A DNA stretch of 64,000 nucleotides from Halalkalicoccus paucihalophilus (GTDB lineage Archaea; Halobacteriota; Halobacteria; Halobacteriales; Halalkalicoccaceae): NCBI RefSeq assembly GCF_001593955.1, contig NZ_LTAZ01000003.1, positions 124,001 to 188,000 on the forward strand, given 5' to 3'. Under the pieces are notes generated by a model, which did no database searches, was not told the DNA's origin, and saw only the letters and a program-made list of their open reading frames with translations. The translations under genes were made by a program, and so were the position numbers. Below are positions 9,893-17,999 of this stretch, in pieces. Each line of letters begins with the position of its first letter. Positions within the stretch are counted from its first letter, which is position 1.

Positions 9893-10654
9893 ATGGCATT
9901 CGCGCTCGGTACCGGAGTCCTCCTCGCCCTCGCCGTCCTCTCGTTTCTCGGCGGGATCATCGTCTCGACGATTGGTCCCGGCGGGATCCTCATCGTCACC
10001 GGCCTGTACCTCCTGACGCCGCTTTCGAGCGCCGAGGTCGCGGGCACCTCCAGTGCGACGTTCGTCGTCGGCGCGATGCTCGGTAGCGCCGTCTACGCGC
10101 GCTCGGGCGAGATCGACTGGCGGGTCGCGGGCGTCGTGGGCGCCGCGGCCGCCGTCGGCACCTGGGTCGGCGTGCAGGCCAACGCTTACCTCTCGCGTGG
10201 GCTCTATGGACTGATTCTGGCCGCGATGCTCGCGGCGGTCGGACTCAACGTCCTCTATCGGGAGTACCGCGACCTCGAACCCCGTGTCGAGCTCGGGCGC
10301 GAGGGTCGGGATCTCCTCGCATTCGTCGTCATCGGCCTCGTGATCGGCGTCTTCGGCGGGCTGTTGGGGATCGGCGGGGCGGCGCTGTCCGCGCCGGCGC
10401 TCGTCCTCGTGGGCGTCCCGATGCTCGTGACCATCGCCGTCACGCAGGTCGTCGTCCTCGTTACCGCGCTGTTCACGACCGCGAACTACCTGCTGCTCGA
10501 CACGGTCGTCACCCCGCTGGTGTTCCTGATTACGGCCGCCTACCTCGGGGGCGTCACGCTGGGCTGGTGGCTCGCTCACCGCATCGTCGCCGACCGGCTG
10601 AAGCTCGCGCTCGGGGTCGTCCTGCTGGGGCTGGCCGCGTCGCTCGTGATCTGA
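9893..10654 (+). CDS. TauE/SafE family membrane transporter
   Basis: Polytopic membrane protein of 253 residues with about eight hydrophobic helices. It shows the internal duplication typical of TauE/SafE proteins: the glycine-rich IVSTIGPGGILIVTGLYLL in the first half and VIGVFGGLLGIGGAALSAPALVL in the second. Family members are thought to export sulfite, sulfoacetate or other organosulfur anions; the substrate here cannot be told. The start is the ATG at 9893, immediately followed by a hydrophobic helix. The next gene begins 56 bp downstream on the same strand. Confidence 0.88.
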   Translation: MAFALGTGVLLALAVLSFLGGIIVSTIGPGGILIVTGLYLLTPLSSAEVAGTSSATFVVGAMLGSAVYARSGEIDWRVAGVVGAAAAVGTWVGVQANAYLSRGLYGLILAAMLAAVGLNVLYREYRDLEPRVELGREGRDLLAFVVIGLVIGVFGGLLGIGGAALSAPALVLVGVPMLVTIAVTQVVVLVTALFTTANYLLLDTVVTPLVFLITAAYLGGVTLGWWLAHRIVADRLKLALGVVLLGLAASLVI

Positions 10655-10710
10655 CGGCCACCGTCGAACGGTCGTAATGATTATGCGACTAACAGCCGGA
10701 GAGCTGATAG

Positions 10711-12267
10711 ATGAAGGTCACCGACGCGCTCGACGGCGCCCTCTCGACGCTGGTCGAAAAGCCCGCGGCGGTCCTGCCGGCGTACTTCGTCGGCTACGGC
10801 GCCGGTACGGCTGCGCGGACGATCCCCCTCGTCGGGCTCGTTCTCGCGTACCTCCTCCTGCTCGTCCAGGGCCGTCTCGCCCCGGTCGAGGAGGCGCTCG
10901 CGGCGACCGACTTCGACGCGCTCGCGGAGGCGACGGACGACCCGGCGACCGCCGATCCCGCCGCCCTCCCGACCGAACAGTTGGACGAGGCGCTCGCGGG
11001 CCTCGTTACGCCGGGCGTCGTGGCGGTCCTCGGCCTCTCGATCCTGCTGGGACTCGCCGTCTGGATCCTCGTCGGTGCCGCCTTCCACGCCGGACAGATC
11101 CATACGGTGTACGCCGCCCTCGAAGGTAGAACGCCCGTCGAGTCGGGGGTGACGGGCGCGATTCGGGACACGAAGTCGTTCGTCGGACTTCGAGTACTCG
11201 AGTACGGCCTCCTTTTCGTCGCGAGCCTCGTCTACGGGCTCGTCGTCTTCGTCGCGAGTGCGGTCTACGCGGCCGATCAGGGGATCGGGCTGTTCGTCGC
11301 GGTCGGGGCCGCACTGCTGGCCCCGGTGTGGCTGCTCTCGCTTCTCGTGATCGCCGCCGCCTTCGTCTTCGCGCCGCAGGCGGTGGTCGTCGACCGTGGA
11401 GGGGCCATCGAGGGGCTCAAACGGAGCGTGGGGTTCCTCCGGCGACGACCGGGCGCGTTCGCCGTCTACGTGGTGATCGCGATCGGGATCTCGGCCGCGA
11501 TCGGCGGCGCGACCGCCCTCCTCTCGGTTCTCGGCGTCTCGAACGTCGTCTCGGTGCTCTCGTTGCTGTTCGTCACACCCTTTCTCCACCTCCTGAAGAC
11601 GGCCATCTACGCCGAGGGCGAGCGGATCGACACCCGCCCGCTGCTCTCGGACAAGGGTCGCGGGGTCCGGGCGCGACTCCGGGACGGCTGGGAGAAAAGC
11701 ACGGGGTCGCTGTGGTCGTTTGCCGTCTCGACGACGGGACTCGCGCTGACGGCGGCGAGCCTCGCGCTGTTCGGTCTCGGCACCCTCGGGGGCTATCTCG
11801 CGGTCGGCGGGTTCGCGATCGGGACGGGCGAGATCGCGGATCCCGCCGCCGTGTTCGGAGCGGTCCCGCTCGATATCTTCGTCATGATCGCGGTGAACAA
11901 CTGGCTGGTCGCGCTCGGCCAGACGTTCGCGGGGCTCGCGCTCGGGATCCCGACCGCGGTCAACCTGCTCTTTAACGGCGCGGTCGTCGGGATCGTCGCC
12001 GGGATCAGTAGCGATCTACTCGTGGTGGCCGCACTGGTCGTCCCCCACGGGATCGTCGAAATCCCCGCACTGGCGGTCTCGGGCGCGATCGGCCTTCACC
12101 TCGGGCACGTCGGCTGGCGGCGCTTTCGAGGCACGATCGACGACGCGGCGCTCGCGGCGGAGATCCGCACGGCTTTCTGGGTGATGGTCGGACTCGCGCT
12201 CGTATTCGTGGTCGCCTCGTTCGTCGAGGCGTTTCTCACCCCACGGATCGCGGGCTGGCTGCTGTGA
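10711..12267 (+). CDS. Polytopic membrane protein, haloarchaeal, function unknown
   Basis: 518-residue membrane protein with roughly ten or more hydrophobic segments separated by short charged loops. The first stretch (KVTDALDGALSTLVEKP, then a hydrophobic helix) and the amphipathic GGAIEGLKRSVGFLRRRPG segment recur in haloarchaeal membrane proteins related to the glycerophosphoryl-phosphodiesterase membrane domain. No catalytic or transport signature is visible. The start is the ATG at 10711, preceded by a gattatgcgac AT-richer element. An ORB-like 22-bp sequence begins right after the stop codon (12268). Confidence 0.8.
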   Translation: MKVTDALDGALSTLVEKPAAVLPAYFVGYGAGTAARTIPLVGLVLAYLLLLVQGRLAPVEEALAATDFDALAEATDDPATADPAALPTEQLDEALAGLVTPGVVAVLGLSILLGLAVWILVGAAFHAGQIHTVYAALEGRTPVESGVTGAIRDTKSFVGLRVLEYGLLFVASLVYGLVVFVASAVYAADQGIGLFVAVGAALLAPVWLLSLLVIAAAFVFAPQAVVVDRGGAIEGLKRSVGFLRRRPGAFAVYVVIAIGISAAIGGATALLSVLGVSNVVSVLSLLFVTPFLHLLKTAIYAEGERIDTRPLLSDKGRGVRARLRDGWEKSTGSLWSFAVSTTGLALTAASLALFGLGTLGGYLAVGGFAIGTGEIADPAAVFGAVPLDIFVMIAVNNWLVALGQTFAGLALGIPTAVNLLFNGAVVGIVAGISSDLLVVAALVVPHGIVEIPALAVSGAIGLHLGHVGWRRFRGTIDDAALAAEIRTAFWVMVGLALVFVVASFVEAFLTPRIAGWLL

Positions 12268-12289
12268 CTCCAGCCGAAGCGAAGGGGTT
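12268..12289 (+). repeat. ORB-like element (satellite origin recognition box)
   Basis: The sequence ctccagccgaagcgaagggg (plus two further bases) matches the ORB at 17947-17973 at 19 of the first 21 positions compared. It lies directly after a stop codon, about 5.7 kb from the origin core. AT-rich DNA follows at ~12297-12340. Whether Orc1 binds here is inference. Confidence 0.5.
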
Positions 12290-12453
12290 GTGAACCTCAC
12301 ACACTAGTTTTATCATGGATAATAACTATCGAGTAAAATCGGTGTACGGATCGGTCTTTCCAGCGGGGAGGATGGCGTTGGCCGCCGAGATCCCGTTCGA
12401 TGGCTCGCCCGCCCTCGAACGACTCGGATGATAGAGGTACGTTTCGGGTGGAG

Positions 12454-13134
12454 CTACGGGACGACACCCACGGTGAGAAGCGTGCCGTAGGTTCGATAGC
12501 GCTCGACCATTTCTTCCCTGTCCTCCCAGTCGTCGGTCGGAAACGCGCTCTCATCGGGGATCTCGATCTCGCGGTCGGGGATGGCGTCCTGTTCGGCGAC
12601 GTGAAAGCCCGCCTCTCGAAAGGCCTCGCGGTACTGGGCACGCGACCAGCGGGTCATCTCGACGGCGATGTCCTCCTGCCACCCGTGGGAATGGACGTTC
12701 TCCTCGTAGTAGTTGACCGCACAGAAGAACGTGCCGCCCGGCCGGAGGATCCGGGCGAGCTCTGGGAGCGTGTGGTGGGGGTCGCTCGCGTAGTAAAAGG
12801 CCTCCATCGAGAAGACGTGGTCGACGCTGTCGGAAGCGAGCGGGAGCGAGTCGAAGTCGCCGATCAGGAACGAAATCGAGGAATCGTCGGTGTACGAGCG
12901 GGCGTTTCGCGCCATCTCGGGCGAGCCGTCCAACCCGTAGCCCCGGCCCGCGCCCTTGGTGTCACGGAGCGCACGGAGCGCATACCCCGAGCCGGTCCCG
13001 AGGTCGAAGACGGTATCGCCCTCCTCGACGGGCATGCGGGCCAGCGCGTGTTTCGCGGTGTGCCAGTGGCGCTCCTCCATCCCCCTGTCCCGGCCCTCGG
13101 CGGCCCACTCGTCGAACTCCTCGCGAACGCTCAT
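12454..13134 (-). CDS. Class I SAM-dependent methyltransferase
   Basis: 226-residue Rossmann methyltransferase of the UbiE/Methyltransf_11 type. Motif I is VFDLGTGSGYALRAL near residue 42, followed by the acidic strand end at GLDGS, the motif around FLIGDFDSLPLASDSVDHVFSMEAF, and LARILRPGGTFF. These define the SAM pocket. The N-terminus (EEFDEWAAEGRDRGMEERHW) and the C-terminal lid should set substrate choice, which is unknown. ATG at 13134 starts it. It is separated from the MgtE pair by about 45 bp and may be transcribed with it. Confidence 0.87.
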   Translation of the reverse strand: MSVREEFDEWAAEGRDRGMEERHWHTAKHALARMPVEEGDTVFDLGTGSGYALRALRDTKGAGRGYGLDGSPEMARNARSYTDDSSISFLIGDFDSLPLASDSVDHVFSMEAFYYASDPHHTLPELARILRPGGTFFCAVNYYEENVHSHGWQEDIAVEMTRWSRAQYREAFREAGFHVAEQDAIPDREIEIPDESAFPTDDWEDREEMVERYRTYGTLLTVGVVP

Positions 13135-13180
13135 ACGGGGTGATCGGGTGGCGACGACAAAACCGGTTCGAAACGGACGG

Positions 13181-13816
13181 CTAGATCACGACCGACGCGA
13201 CCCCGAAGAGGAGCAACACCCCGACGATGTCACAGACGTTCGTGACCAGCGGAATGGTGGTGTCGTCGGGGTCATACCCCAGCCGGAACGATCCCCACAC
13301 CGAGAGCAGACTGAGGACGACCACGAGGACCGCGAGCGCCATCCCACTGACCATCGAGATCGTGAGCACCGCGAGGAGCGCCAGATCCCCGCCCAGCACC
13401 CGCCCGATCGCCCACGCCGCGATCCCGACCACGAGAAACACCGTCGCCGCGAGCCCGAGGATCGCGAGCGTGTTCGCACGGACGTCAGGGTTCGAGGGGT
13501 CGAGCTCGAACGTTCCGAGGTGGAGCTGGGTCGACAGGCGCGCGCACATGATCGAGGCGAGGTTGCCAGCGGTGCCGATCTGGACGGGGACGAGCACGAG
13601 GAGCGCGGGATAGGCGAGCAGGGTCTCCTCGAAGGCCTGGAGGACCGACCCTGAGACCATCTGGAGCACCGACAGCACCGCGAGTAGGGGGAGCATCGTC
13701 GTGACGATCGTCCGGGTCGCCCACTGATCGAGCGGGTCGTCATCCTCGCCGAACAGCCCCTCGTAGAGCTCGTCGAGTCGGTCACTCATCGCCGAGAGGT
13801 CGTCGCCGAACGTCAC
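13181..13816 (-). CDS. MgtE-type divalent cation transporter, membrane-domain-only, second half
   Basis: 211-residue protein consisting only of the MgtE/SLC41 transmembrane domain with about five helices. It begins with an acidic N-terminal stretch (LYEGLFGEDDDPLDQW) and has family features PALLVLVPVQIGTAGNLASI and YDPDDTTIPLVTNVCDIVG. No N-domain or CBS pair is present. The GTG start at 13816 overlaps the stop of the upstream gene by four bases, so the two are probably translated together and assemble as a heteromer. Transport of Mg2+ or a similar ion is a family inference. Confidence 0.85.
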   Translation of the reverse strand: MTFGDDLSAMSDRLDELYEGLFGEDDDPLDQWATRTIVTTMLPLLAVLSVLQMVSGSVLQAFEETLLAYPALLVLVPVQIGTAGNLASIMCARLSTQLHLGTFELDPSNPDVRANTLAILGLAATVFLVVGIAAWAIGRVLGGDLALLAVLTISMVSGMALAVLVVVLSLLSVWGSFRLGYDPDDTTIPLVTNVCDIVGVLLLFGVASVVI

Positions 13817-14382
13817 AGGAACCACCCGACGATCAGGACCCCCACGAGCAAGAAGAACACGCCGAAGACGTCTCCCAGCGTCGTCACGAGCGGGCCGATC
13901 AGGTTGTCCGGGTCGAACCCGCGGCGGTAGCCGACGAAGACGACGCTCACGAGCACCGAGAGCATAAGCAGCGCGCTCAGAAAGCCGGCGATCAGCATGA
14001 TACCGACGAGCTGGAGCAGGCTCCCCTCTCGGCCCGAGACCACGAGCACGAGAAACGCCACACACGCGATGAACACGGAGACGGCCATGCCGTTGATGAA
14101 GGAGGCGACGACCGCGTTGACGAGGCGCTCGTCGGCCTCGAACCGGGGTTCGATCACGCCCTGGTGGAGCCCGCTCGAGAGGCGCGCACCCAGCGAGCCG
14201 TAGACGCTGCCGCGGGTCGCGAGAAACGCCGGGAGCAGGAGCAAGAGCCCGGGGACGCTCTCGATACCCGCACGCATCGTCTCGCTACCGAGGATCGTCC
14301 CGGCGAACAGTCCGGCCACGAGGCTGACCAGAATGACCGGCAGCGCGCTCCGGTAGACCTCAAGTGCCGTGTCGTGGGGCAT
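13813..14382 (-). CDS. MgtE-type divalent cation transporter, membrane-domain-only, first half
   Basis: 189-residue membrane protein, the partner of the following gene. It has five hydrophobic segments and the family signatures LLLLLPAFLATRGSVYGSLGARLSSGLH and FDPDNLIGPLVTTLGDVFGV (shown here as the recognisable block, with Pro/Asp-rich turn and Asp in a helix). Like its partner it lacks cytoplasmic regulatory domains. Two adjacent single-domain genes replace the fused tandem found in eukaryotic SLC41. The ATG start is at 14382; the neighbouring gene upstream is divergent. Confidence 0.85.
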   Translation of the reverse strand: MPHDTALEVYRSALPVILVSLVAGLFAGTILGSETMRAGIESVPGLLLLLPAFLATRGSVYGSLGARLSSGLHQGVIEPRFEADERLVNAVVASFINGMAVSVFIACVAFLVLVVSGREGSLLQLVGIMLIAGFLSALLMLSVLVSVVFVGYRRGFDPDNLIGPLVTTLGDVFGVFFLLVGVLIVGWFL

Positions 14383-14510
14383 CGTTCCGTTCGGTAGGTG
14401 TCGTCACTGGTAGAAAAAGAACCCGGCAGAACCGGACGGGAAGAGCGCGATGCGGGACGGATCCCCCGAGATCCACCTACGCTTAAGTCGATCCGTCGGG
14501 TGGCCCCAGT

Positions 14511-15089
14511 ATGGACTACAGGCTGGCGATCGAAGGGGCACCCGAGACGGTTCCGGGCGGAACCGGCGTCCTCCTCCTGCATCCGAGCACCGGCGAGACC
14601 GACCGGATCGACACCGACTTCCTCGCGACCGACACCGACCACTTCCTCGTCATCTCGACCCGAACGACCGCCCGCGAGGTCGAGCAGAAACTCGACTACT
14701 ACGACGTCGACGAGTCGCGCGCGGTGATCCTCGACACCCTCTCGGTCGAACGGGGCTACTCGCGGCGAAGCGGCGAGAAGGTCCACTACGTCTCGGCCCC
14801 CCACGACCTGAAGGGGATCCTCGCACAGGCCCGGAACTTCCTCGAATCCCACGACGGAAAGCTCCGGATCACGGTCGATTCGGTCACGGAACTCGCCTAC
14901 TACGCCGACGAGGACGCGGTCTACGACGCGATGGGCGAACTGCTCTCGCTCCTCGAAGAGTACGACGCCATCGGCCTCTTTCACCTCTCACAGGAGGTCC
15001 ACGACGAGGAGACCACGCAGAAGTACATCGAGTTGTTCGACGGCACCATCGACCTCAAGGTCGACGGCAGCGTCAACTGCGAGTTCTGA
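14511..15089 (+). CDS. KaiC/RecA-like domain protein lacking a Walker A motif
   Basis: 192-residue protein with the strand order of RecA/KaiC-type folds: VLLLHPSTGETDR at the position of the P-loop, FLVISTRTTAREVEQKL, AVILDTLSVERG, and KLRITVDSVTELAYY resembling a Walker B strand. The P-loop is degenerate, with no GxxxxGK[ST], so ATP hydrolysis is doubtful. The C-terminal GLFHLSQEVHDEE..DLKVDGSVNCEF segment resembles the end of KaiC-like domains in haloarchaeal regulators. A cttaag element lies 25-30 bp before the ATG. Its role is unknown. Confidence 0.7.
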   Translation: MDYRLAIEGAPETVPGGTGVLLLHPSTGETDRIDTDFLATDTDHFLVISTRTTAREVEQKLDYYDVDESRAVILDTLSVERGYSRRSGEKVHYVSAPHDLKGILAQARNFLESHDGKLRITVDSVTELAYYADEDAVYDAMGELLSLLEEYDAIGLFHLSQEVHDEETTQKYIELFDGTIDLKVDGSVNCEF

Positions 15090-15144
15090 ACCGGACCGCG
15101 TCGAGCTATAGTGGTCGTCGAGGGCGAACGGTGTGTGAACCGTT

Positions 15145-15948
15145 TCAACGACTGCTATCGTCGTCCCCTTCGACCGCATCGAACGTCTTTTCGACCCACC
15201 GTACCGCGAAGGGTGCGCCGTGGTCGCGATACGCCTTCGTATCGAGCGCGCCGAAGGGCGCGGGAAGGTCGAGGCCGTGTTTGATCGCGCTGCAGGCGAG
15301 TTCGGTCGCCTCCGCGAAATCGAGTTCGTTCGTAGCGATCAGCGAGGGGAGCTCCCCGATCCGGCCTTCGAGGCGCTCGCCGGCGTCGACCCACGCGTCG
15401 TACAGGGTGGGTTCCTCGCCGTCCCAGCCCGCGAAGACCTCGCGGGTGGAAAGCCCGCGCCACCCCGCAAAGAGGGCCGTGGCGACCTGATAGGTGGCGT
15501 TGGGACCGAGTCCCGTCGCTCTGGCGAGGGCGGGATATGCCTCCTCGAAGAATCCAAGAAACTGTTCGGGGACGTCGAGCCCGACCTCGACGAGCGCCTC
15601 GGCGATCAGGAAGTCGACGAACCCCTCGGGGACTCCTTCGATCCGTGCCTTGACGAAACAGAGCGGCGGCGCCGTCTGCGTGGTCCACGCGATGCTTCCG
15701 GCTCCGGGAGTGCCGACGACGAGGTCCGAACCGGCGTACCGCCGGAGGATCGCGGGGGCGTCTTCAGGGAGCCACTCGTCGGGGTGGCTCGTCGGCGAAA
15801 CGTCCTCGACGATGAGGGCGAGATCGTCGAGGGCCTCCCGAGGGAGAGTCTCGAAATCCCCGTCGCAGTCGAGCACCAGCGCGTCCGGAGCGTGTTTCTC
15901 ACGCACGCGCGAGAGGGCGGGCGAGAGCGGCCGCTCCTCGAACCTCAT
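15145..15948 (-). CDS. Conserved haloarchaeal protein, function unknown
   Basis: 267-residue acidic soluble protein that I do not recognise beyond being haloarchaeal. The N-terminal half alternates strands and acidic loops (ALVLDCDGDFETLP, LALIVEDVSP, DLVVGTPGAGSIAW); the C-terminal half is mostly helical. There is no membrane segment, Cys cluster or nucleotide-binding motif. The start ATG at 15948 overlaps the stop of a 30-residue membrane peptide gene upstream by four bases (ATGA), so translation is probably coupled. A partnership between this protein and the peptide is likely but unproven. Confidence 0.7.
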   Translation of the reverse strand: MRFEERPLSPALSRVREKHAPDALVLDCDGDFETLPREALDDLALIVEDVSPTSHPDEWLPEDAPAILRRYAGSDLVVGTPGAGSIAWTTQTAPPLCFVKARIEGVPEGFVDFLIAEALVEVGLDVPEQFLGFFEEAYPALARATGLGPNATYQVATALFAGWRGLSTREVFAGWDGEEPTLYDAWVDAGERLEGRIGELPSLIATNELDFAEATELACSAIKHGLDLPAPFGALDTKAYRDHGAPFAVRWVEKTFDAVEGDDDSSR

Positions 15949-16037
15949 ACGAGGAACGCGTAGTACGCGATCAACGCGAACGACAGGACCACCGAAATCG
16001 CGATCGTTCCGACCACGACCTTCGTAGCTTGGCTCAT
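15945..16037 (-). CDS. 30-residue single-span membrane peptide
   Basis: Very short frame: ATG at 16037, stop TGA ending at 15945. The product starts MSQATKVVVGTIAISVV and is one uninterrupted hydrophobic helix ending YYAFLV, with a single Lys near the N-terminus. Its stop overlaps the next start (ATGA), a hallmark of coupled genes. The ataaagg element at about 16061-16067 fits a TATA box ~27 bp upstream. Synonymous conservation in related genomes would be decisive. Function is unknown; it may anchor the downstream protein to the membrane. Confidence 0.65.
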   Translation of the reverse strand: MSQATKVVVGTIAISVVLSFALIAYYAFLV

Positions 16038-16123
16038 ACCGATCGAATCGCCGTCCCGGCGTATAAAGGTGAACATCCGAACCTCCGGGACTCCGTGACG
16101 ACCACACCCCGTCTTCGGGTGGA

Positions 16124-16149
16124 ACGAACCGCCGATATCGGCGGTTCGT
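16124..16149. repeat. 26-bp perfect palindrome
   Basis: Bases 16124-16149 read acgaaccgccgat followed by its exact reverse complement with no loop. It lies in the 178-bp gap between oapC and the 30-residue peptide gene, ~20 bp from an ORB-like box. It could be a dyad operator, a cruciform-forming origin accessory site or a transcription terminator for oapABC. Confidence 0.85.
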
Positions 16150-16168
16150 CAGTGATTCTAGACGTGTT

Positions 16169-16187
16169 GCAGGCGAAACGAAGGGGT
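16169..16187 (+). repeat. ORB-like element next to oapC
   Basis: gcaggcgaaacgaaggggt shares the uninterrupted core cgaaacgaaggggt with the origin boxes. It sits downstream of oapC, outside the main intergenic origin, in the same orientation as the 18158 and 12268 elements. Binding by Orc1 is inferred. Confidence 0.55.
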
Positions 16188-16215
16188 TATCACTCAGTTG
16201 AAGGTATCGGTGCTG

Positions 16216-16707
16216 TCAGTTCTCGGGGCCGCGCCGGAACGATTCGGGTACTTCAATGACGTACCGGCCGTTCTCCTGGAGCGCGATGATGAACTCCTCG
16301 CGCTTGTAGAGTTCCATCAGGTTGAGTTCGTACTGACCGTGATCGACGATCCGGATACTCTCGAACTGGTCGTTCAGTTCCTCTCGAAGCTGTGAGAGGT
16401 CCGGTCTGTCGTCGGCGTCGGGTTCGGATGCGGGTTCGCTTGCGGCCTCCGACAGTTCGTCGGCGTCGACGACCGACGAGCGGGCGTCCGCCTGCGCGCG
16501 GTCCTCGCGGTCGGGTGTGCCGCTCGACGCCGGTCGTTCATCCGACGGTTCGGGGGTCGGATCGGGCTCCGACTCCGGTTCGTCGGGCCGTCTCGCCCCC
16601 TCGGGGAGGAACTGGAACTTGTTGCCGCCACACTCCGGACAGCCCGAAAGCATCTCCTTCGAGCCGTCCTCGAAGGAGTGGCCACATTCCGTACACTGGT
16701 GGGGCAC
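16216..16707 (-). CDS. oapC: Origin-associated zinc-ribbon protein OapC
   Basis: 163-residue protein with an N-terminal zinc ribbon (CTECG at residues 5-9, CPECGG ~20 residues later). A long Pro/Glu/Ser/Asp-rich disordered linker follows, then a C-terminal domain (VDHGQYELNLMELYKREEF, ALQENGRYVIEVPESF). This architecture and its place after oapB and oapA beside an orc1 origin match OapC of other haloarchaea. It starts with GTG at 16707, two bases after the oapB stop. Oap proteins are linked genetically to origin function; the molecular role is not known. Confidence 0.82.
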   Translation of the reverse strand: MPHQCTECGHSFEDGSKEMLSGCPECGGNKFQFLPEGARRPDEPESEPDPTPEPSDERPASSGTPDREDRAQADARSSVVDADELSEAASEPASEPDADDRPDLSQLREELNDQFESIRIVDHGQYELNLMELYKREEFIIALQENGRYVIEVPESFRRGPEN

Positions 16708-16709
16708 GG

Positions 16710-17096
16710 TTACTCTCGTGAGACGAGCGCGCTGATGAGCGTCTCGTCCTTGTGAAGGGTTTCGATCTGGTTGGCCGGCCCGATCACGGTCAGCTTCTTC
16801 GTCTCCCCTTTCCCTATCAACCGCCCCAGAAAGCCGGCGTCCTTGGTCCCGGACTTGGGGTAGGTCTCGATCTCGATGCCGTTGAAACCATCGGGATTGA
16901 TCTCGCTCATCGTCACCTCGATCAGTCTCGACTCCTCCTCGGGGGTCAGGCCCTCCTCTAGGATGACGATGTTGCCCTCGTGAACCCCGTCGAGGATCAT
17001 CCGTATCTTCTCCATGCTCGCGAGCGAGTCCATGCGCTCGCCGCTGATGAGGTCGATCTGCACCCCGTTTCCGTCCGAGCCGGTTATCTCTGCCAT
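16710..17096 (-). CDS. oapB: Origin-associated protein OapB (DUF2073)
   Basis: 128-residue DUF2073 protein. It starts MAEITGSDGNGVQIDLISG and contains the MEKIRMILDGVHEGNIVILEE and GFNGIEIETYP segments, with a lysine-rich patch (GRLIGKGETKKLTVIGP). The family is restricted to archaea and travels with an Era-like GTPase. The ATG at 17096 is four bases after the oapA stop; an in-frame upstream extension overlaps oapA and is rejected. It is the middle gene of the oapA-oapB-oapC operon, transcribed away from the origin. Confidence 0.85.
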   Translation of the reverse strand: MAEITGSDGNGVQIDLISGERMDSLASMEKIRMILDGVHEGNIVILEEGLTPEEESRLIEVTMSEINPDGFNGIEIETYPKSGTKDAGFLGRLIGKGETKKLTVIGPANQIETLHKDETLISALVSRE

Positions 17097-17100
17097 TCGA

Positions 17101-17742
17101 TCACCCGAAGTACTCCGCGATCTTGTCGTAGACTTCGTCCATGTTCTGCCCTTCGAGCGCCGACAGCTCGACGGTCTCGTGCTGTGGGAAGGCATTCTCG
17201 ATGCGTGTGACGTTCGACTCCTCCAGATCGATCTTGTTCGCGAAAATGAGGACGGGAAGGTTCTGGCTCTCGATGATCCCGACCAGCATGGTATTCACTT
17301 GGGTGAAGGGGTCGTCCGTCGAATCGAGCACGTAGATAACGCCGTCGACGTCCTCACGCAGCCAGTGCATCGCCTCGGCGACACCCTCGGTCGCCTCCCG
17401 GGAGCGACGAACGGCGTCTTCTTCTTCCATGTCGTACTCGAGGAACTCGTTGTAGTCGACCTTCGTCGTCACCCCGGGGGTGTCGACGATGTCGATCGAG
17501 ACCGACTGGCCGTTGCGCTTGATCTCGACGTTTTCCTTCCGGCGGGCGCGTCGGGTCTCGTGTGGTACGTGACTCTCCGGGCCGATGGCGTCGCCGGTCC
17601 AGTCACGGGCGATTCTGTTCGCGAGTGTCGTCTTACCCGCGTTCGGCGGGCCGTAGATACCGATCCGCTTCTGGGTATCGGTAGCGAAGAGCCGGTCTGC
17701 CGCGCGTGAGATACTATCTTTGATATCTGTGAACAGTCCCAT
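17101..17742 (-). CDS. oapA: Origin-associated Era-like GTPase OapA
   Basis: 213-residue small GTPase. G1 is GPPNAGKTT (residues 31-39), G3 is DTPG (86-89) and G4 is NKID (168-171). An N-terminal amphipathic stretch (GLFTDIKDSISRAADRLF) precedes the G domain and could touch membrane or a partner. There is no KH domain as in bacterial Era. It is the first gene of oapABC and its start borders the origin intergenic region, so its promoter overlaps the origin. The family is associated with haloarchaeal oriC, with function unresolved. Confidence 0.87.
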   Translation of the reverse strand: MGLFTDIKDSISRAADRLFATDTQKRIGIYGPPNAGKTTLANRIARDWTGDAIGPESHVPHETRRARRKENVEIKRNGQSVSIDIVDTPGVTTKVDYNEFLEYDMEEEDAVRRSREATEGVAEAMHWLREDVDGVIYVLDSTDDPFTQVNTMLVGIIESQNLPVLIFANKIDLEESNVTRIENAFPQHETVELSALEGQNMDEVYDKIAEYFG

Positions 17743-17946
17743 CCTGTCCTCCCGCGCCAGACGGCGCGTCCATGCGCGTAGACGAGTAGTCAGGGCTACT
17801 TAAGCCTGCGTCAGACATCCATACGATAGATTATACGAACGGGGAAACGCCGGTAGCGGACGGCGAGCGTGTCGTATCAAGACGGATGAACGAGTACAGC
17901 CTGATTACCGTCCGGCTCGGGAAGAGTAAAGTCGCCGAGTCGGAAC

Positions 17947-17973
17947 ACCCCCACCCCTTCGTTTCGACTGGAG
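17947..17973 (-). repeat. Origin recognition box (ORB) 1
   Basis: On the minus strand it reads tccagtcgaaacgaagggg followed by tggggg: a dyad half (ccagt), the gaaacgaagggg core and a G-string tail. It is the left-hand box, with its tail pointing away from the AT-rich core. Orc1 binding is inferred from match to known haloarchaeal ORBs. Confidence 0.85.
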
Positions 17974-17999
17974 AGCGTCGAACGACCGGGACCCAATTC

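Noticed and set aside
12315-12431. 38-codon frame starting MDNNYRVKSVYG
   Set aside because: AT-rich start and no recognisable domain or coupling; at most a gene remnant.
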